Of a DNA stretch of 64,000 bases, positions 61,668-64,000 are shown in pieces (position 1 is the first letter of the stretch; the number at the start of each line of letters is the position of its first letter). A model generated the notes under the pieces. It did no database searches. It was not told where the DNA came from and worked only from the letters and a program-made list of their open reading frames with translations. Position numbers and translations under genes: made by a program. The stretch is from UBA10365 sp041441915 (GTDB lineage: Bacteria > Pseudomonadota > Alphaproteobacteria > Rhodobacterales > Rhodobacteraceae), in NCBI GenBank assembly GCA_041441915.1, contig JASDRS010000023.1, positions 62,001 to 126,000 of the forward strand, read 5' to 3'.

Positions 61668-61718
61668 TATCAGCTTTATCCATCCTAAGACACAGTCTTG
61701 CCGCAAATCATGCAGCAC

Positions 61719-62283
61719 CGCAACCTAGATCGGTTAAACAGATCTGATGCCAAGAACCAACATATCGGCGTCTGTCCTAGCAGATAAAGGCTTCTTGCCA
61801 TACCATGGCTTGCTGCTGCTACACACAGTGGTAATTTGGGCGCATTCCCACCAAGTTTGTACCCCTTCACATTCCTAATGAACGTGGCTTTCGCCGCCGC
61901 AATTGGCCAATTGCTAAATTTTTTTCTCAACACAGATCCAGCCATCGGTTGGCATTTGCTCTTCAAGGCATAATTTTTCTAGGCGACGGGCAATCGCAAT
62001 ATTGCCCTTATCATCACCCGAAAATGGAATGCCTGTGCCGCCAAATTGCGGGGTACTTCGACCAGAAGTTTAGCCTCGTCACGACACGCTTAGGCCGTCA
62101 CAACAAGGCACTTTATAAAAAAATGATTTTATTCAAATAGATAGGCCTGTAAGAAGCGATGACCTAAGACAGCATGAAATGCTTTACGCACTGGACAACC
62201 TTATGTAAAGAGGATCTTCGCCCAGAAAGGGCAGATACGATGTATCTGTCCCACCCTCCGGTGATATAATTTGCATTTAAGAT
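61719..62283. other. Region with probable broken gene upstream of the 61.1 kb protein
   Basis: On the reverse strand one frame near 62060-61915 reads GGTGIPFSGDDKGNIAIARR and LEKLCLEEQMPTDGWICVEKK and stops. A second frame continues at 61920-61685 with WPIAAAKATFIRNVKGYKLG and APKLPLCVAAASHGMARSLY. Together they look like one gene with a frameshift near 61920. Neither part is recognised. A weak hairpin lies near 62215. Confidence 0.35.
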
Positions 62284-62631
62284 CTAGGCGACAGCGGGGT
62301 GGTTTGCCCCACTCTTGATATAGACCTTGCCATTTAAAATAGACCCTGGCAAAACTGACAAAGACCCACAGTGAATATCGCCGTCAATCACGGCAGTTGG
62401 GAACACGCGTACCAAGCCCGCACGAATATTGCCCCTTACTGAACCATGAAGCTCAGCTACGCCGGCTGTGATATCCCCATTGACATGTGATCCAGCCGAG
62501 GCTGAGATCTCAGTCGCATCGACGTCGCCCTGTAATGTTCCAATTATAGCAATACCACTTTTCGATTTGATATTTGCTTCAAAAGTTACGTTGGTTCCCA
62601 AAACAGTAAAGCTATCATCCACATTGATCAT
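62284..62631 (-). CDS. Bactofilin (DUF583)
   Basis: A 115-residue bactofilin. The beta-helix pattern is DSFTVLGTNVTFEANIKSKS, GIAIIGTLQGDVDATEISAS, AGSHVNGDITAGVAELHGSV, RGNIRAGLVRVFPTAVIDGD and GSILNGKVYIKSGA. It is the same length as the bactofilin at 58777 but clearly diverged. AGGAACAC precedes the ATG. It is divergent from rhlE, with about 320 bases between. Its partner enzyme is not adjacent; nothing nearby is a peptidase or cell-wall protein. Confidence 0.92.
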   Translation of the reverse strand: MINVDDSFTVLGTNVTFEANIKSKSGIAIIGTLQGDVDATEISASAGSHVNGDITAGVAELHGSVRGNIRAGLVRVFPTAVIDGDIHCGSLSVLPGSILNGKVYIKSGANHPAVA

Positions 62632-62950
62632 TTTTAGTGTTCCTATTTATGGCGTCTATGCCAGATCATAATCTTCAATTCCTAAACGGCAGGAGTCAGA
62701 AATTTATTAGTGCTTAAGAAACATGACTTCCAGCAACCACCACGCCTTAAACGCCGCCACAGATGAGCATGGCATTTAAACTCATAGATTACCATCACAT
62801 CTCGGCATATTGTACTGCAATGCCTTTCTTGACCTTAAGTACAATCTACTCTAAAATTGGCCCACGCCCACCAGGGCCTAGACGCTGGGACGCCTAGATA
62901 CATGCGTCCCTTAACATTATGCAGTCCGGCACTGCATTTACAGGACCAAT
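62632..62950. other. Intergenic stretch between bactofilin and rhlE
   Basis: No gene seen. It holds both divergent promoters and the 5' leader of the helicase mRNA. An imperfect GC-rich inverted repeat lies near 62868-62905 (CAGGGCCTAGACGC ... GCCTAG). I see no riboswitch or clear cold-shock element. Confidence 0.4.
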
Positions 62951-64000
62951 ATGATTAAATTTTCTGACTTAGCACTAGACCCGCGCGTCTTAACAGCAAT
63001 TTCCGAAGCAGGATACGAGATACCAACACCCATTCAAGAACAAGCCATTCCCTTTGCCTTAGAAGGGCGCGATGTTTTGGGGATTGCCCAAACTGGAACA
63101 GGTAAGACCGCAAGTTTCACCCTGCCCCTCATCACACTGTTGGGAAAGGGCCGCGCACGCGCGCGTATGCCGCGCAGCCTTGTGATAGCACCCACCCGCG
63201 AATTAGCTGCCCAAGTGGCAGAAAATTTCGACATCTACGCCAAACACACCAAACTCACGAAGGCGCTTTTAATCGGTGGTGTATCATTTGGCGAACAAGA
63301 CAAGCTGATTGACCGTGGCGTAGATGTGCTGATCGCAACGCCAGGTCGTTTGCTTGACCATTTCGAACGCGGAAAGCTTTTGCTGACCGGCGTACAAATC
63401 ATGGTAGTGGACGAGGCAGACCGGATGCTCGATATGGGGTTTATTCCTGATATTGAGCGTATTTTCCAAATGACCCCTTTCACCCGTCAAACACTGTTTT
63501 TCTCCGCCACTATGGCGCCCGAGATTGAGCGCATCACCAACACATTTCTATCAAACCCTGCTAAAATAGAAGTAGCCCGCCAGTCGCCCGCCTCGACCAC
63601 AATTGAACAAGTATTGATCGAACTCAAACCCGCGCGAAAAGACCGCAGCTTTGCCGATAAACGGATGGCCTTGCGCGCTTTAATCAAACAAGAGGGCGAC
63701 GCCTGCACCAATGCGATTATCTTTTGCAACCGCAAGATGGATGTTGATGTGGTGGCAAAGTCGCTTAAACAGCATGGAATGAATGCGGCGCCTATACATG
63801 GCGATTTAGATCAGTCTGTGCGTACGCGTACGCTTGAATCCTTTCGCGACGGGTCACTGCTTTTGCTTATTGCCTCAGACGTAGCAGCGCGCGGTCTTGA
63901 TATTCCAGCCGTAAGCCATGTGTTTAATTTTGATGTTCCCTCGCATCCTGAAGACTATGTGCACCGCATAGGCCGGACGGGTCGCGCTGGACGTAAAGGC
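62951..64000 (+). CDS. rhlE: DEAD-box ATP-dependent RNA helicase RhlE (partial, runs off the window)
   Basis: The first 350 codons of a DEAD-box helicase, in frame to base 64000. Motifs in order: Q motif ISEAGYEIPTPIQEQAIP, Walker A IAQTGTGKTASFTLP, PTRELAAQV, TPGRLLDHF, DEAD motif VVDEADRMLDMGFIPDI, SAT motif FFSATMAP, then IIFCNRKMDVD, ASDVAARGLDIPAVSHV and HRIGRTGRAGRKG. It unwinds structured RNA in ribosome assembly or RNA decay. ATG 62951 begins the family sequence. The C-terminal tail is outside the window. Confidence 0.95.
   Translation, partial: MIKFSDLALDPRVLTAISEAGYEIPTPIQEQAIPFALEGRDVLGIAQTGTGKTASFTLPLITLLGKGRARARMPRSLVIAPTRELAAQVAENFDIYAKHTKLTKALLIGGVSFGEQDKLIDRGVDVLIATPGRLLDHFERGKLLLTGVQIMVVDEADRMLDMGFIPDIERIFQMTPFTRQTLFFSATMAPEIERITNTFLSNPAKIEVARQSPASTTIEQVLIELKPARKDRSFADKRMALRALIKQEGDACTNAIIFCNRKMDVDVVAKSLKQHGMNAAPIHGDLDQSVRTRTLESFRDGSLLLLIASDVAARGLDIPAVSHVFNFDVPSHPEDYVHRIGRTGRAGRKG

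Overview
The window looks like a chromosome segment from a marine Rhodobacterales (Roseobacter-clade) alphaproteobacterium of moderate GC. Evidence: a DUF6324-like protein, a short proline-tRNA ligase without the editing insertion, tRNA-His without an encoded G-1, a RibBA whose cyclohydrolase half has lost its zinc cysteines, and a propionyl-CoA locus (pccB, DUF6497, pccA, methylmalonyl-CoA mutase) beside its ScfR/PccR-type regulator.

Layout. (1) 1-31.5 kb is mostly dense core genome: tex, tRNA-His, a probable structured RNA, nusB-ribH-ribB(A)-ribE, sdhE, an aspartate-type aminotransferase, a MATE pump, parE, lolC-lolD, proS, an AI-2E exporter with an hda-like gene, ppk-ppx, a TerB/J-domain gene, the methylmalonyl pathway with TTTGCAAA operators, a Bcr/CflA pump, pccR and betA. 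(2) 31.6-34.6 kb is a scar zone: a BetI-like regulator, an intact EamA permease, and fragments of a second EamA permease and a second GMC oxidoreductase joined back to back. (3) 34.6-41.7 kb is a Dpp/Opp-type ABC operon (binding protein, two permeases, two unusual ATPases) that ends in an alpha/beta hydrolase. (4) 42.4-43.2 kb holds a broken cytochrome c region. (5) 43.3-53.9 kb is a catabolic island: a sugar-type ABC transporter, a protein of three about 54-residue repeats, a gamma-resorcylate-decarboxylase-like amidohydrolase, a sugar-isomerase-type TIM barrel, a cytoplasmic kelch propeller, a terminator and a PcaD-like lactonase, with a cupin and an ABM protein divergent at the far end. (6) 54-62.9 kb is AT-rich and decayed: a frameshifted secreted protein, a GntR regulator, an IS3 orfA fused to an EamA tail, small ORFs, ABM and DUF1330 proteins, a glycine-zipper protein, two bactofilins and two unrecognised proteins. 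(7) rhlE resumes core genome at 62.95 kb and runs off the end.

Working together: region 1 carries propionyl-CoA to succinyl-CoA via PccB/PccA and the mutase, with PccR as the likely acyl-CoA sensor. The island in region 5 looks like one uptake-and-breakdown unit for an unidentified sugar-like or sugar-aromatic compound, and it is the best candidate here for an undescribed pathway. Several genes carry single-base disruptions (amber codon in tex; homopolymer frameshifts at about 42.76, 54.44 and 59.67 kb). These may be real decay or base-calling errors and need read-level checks.
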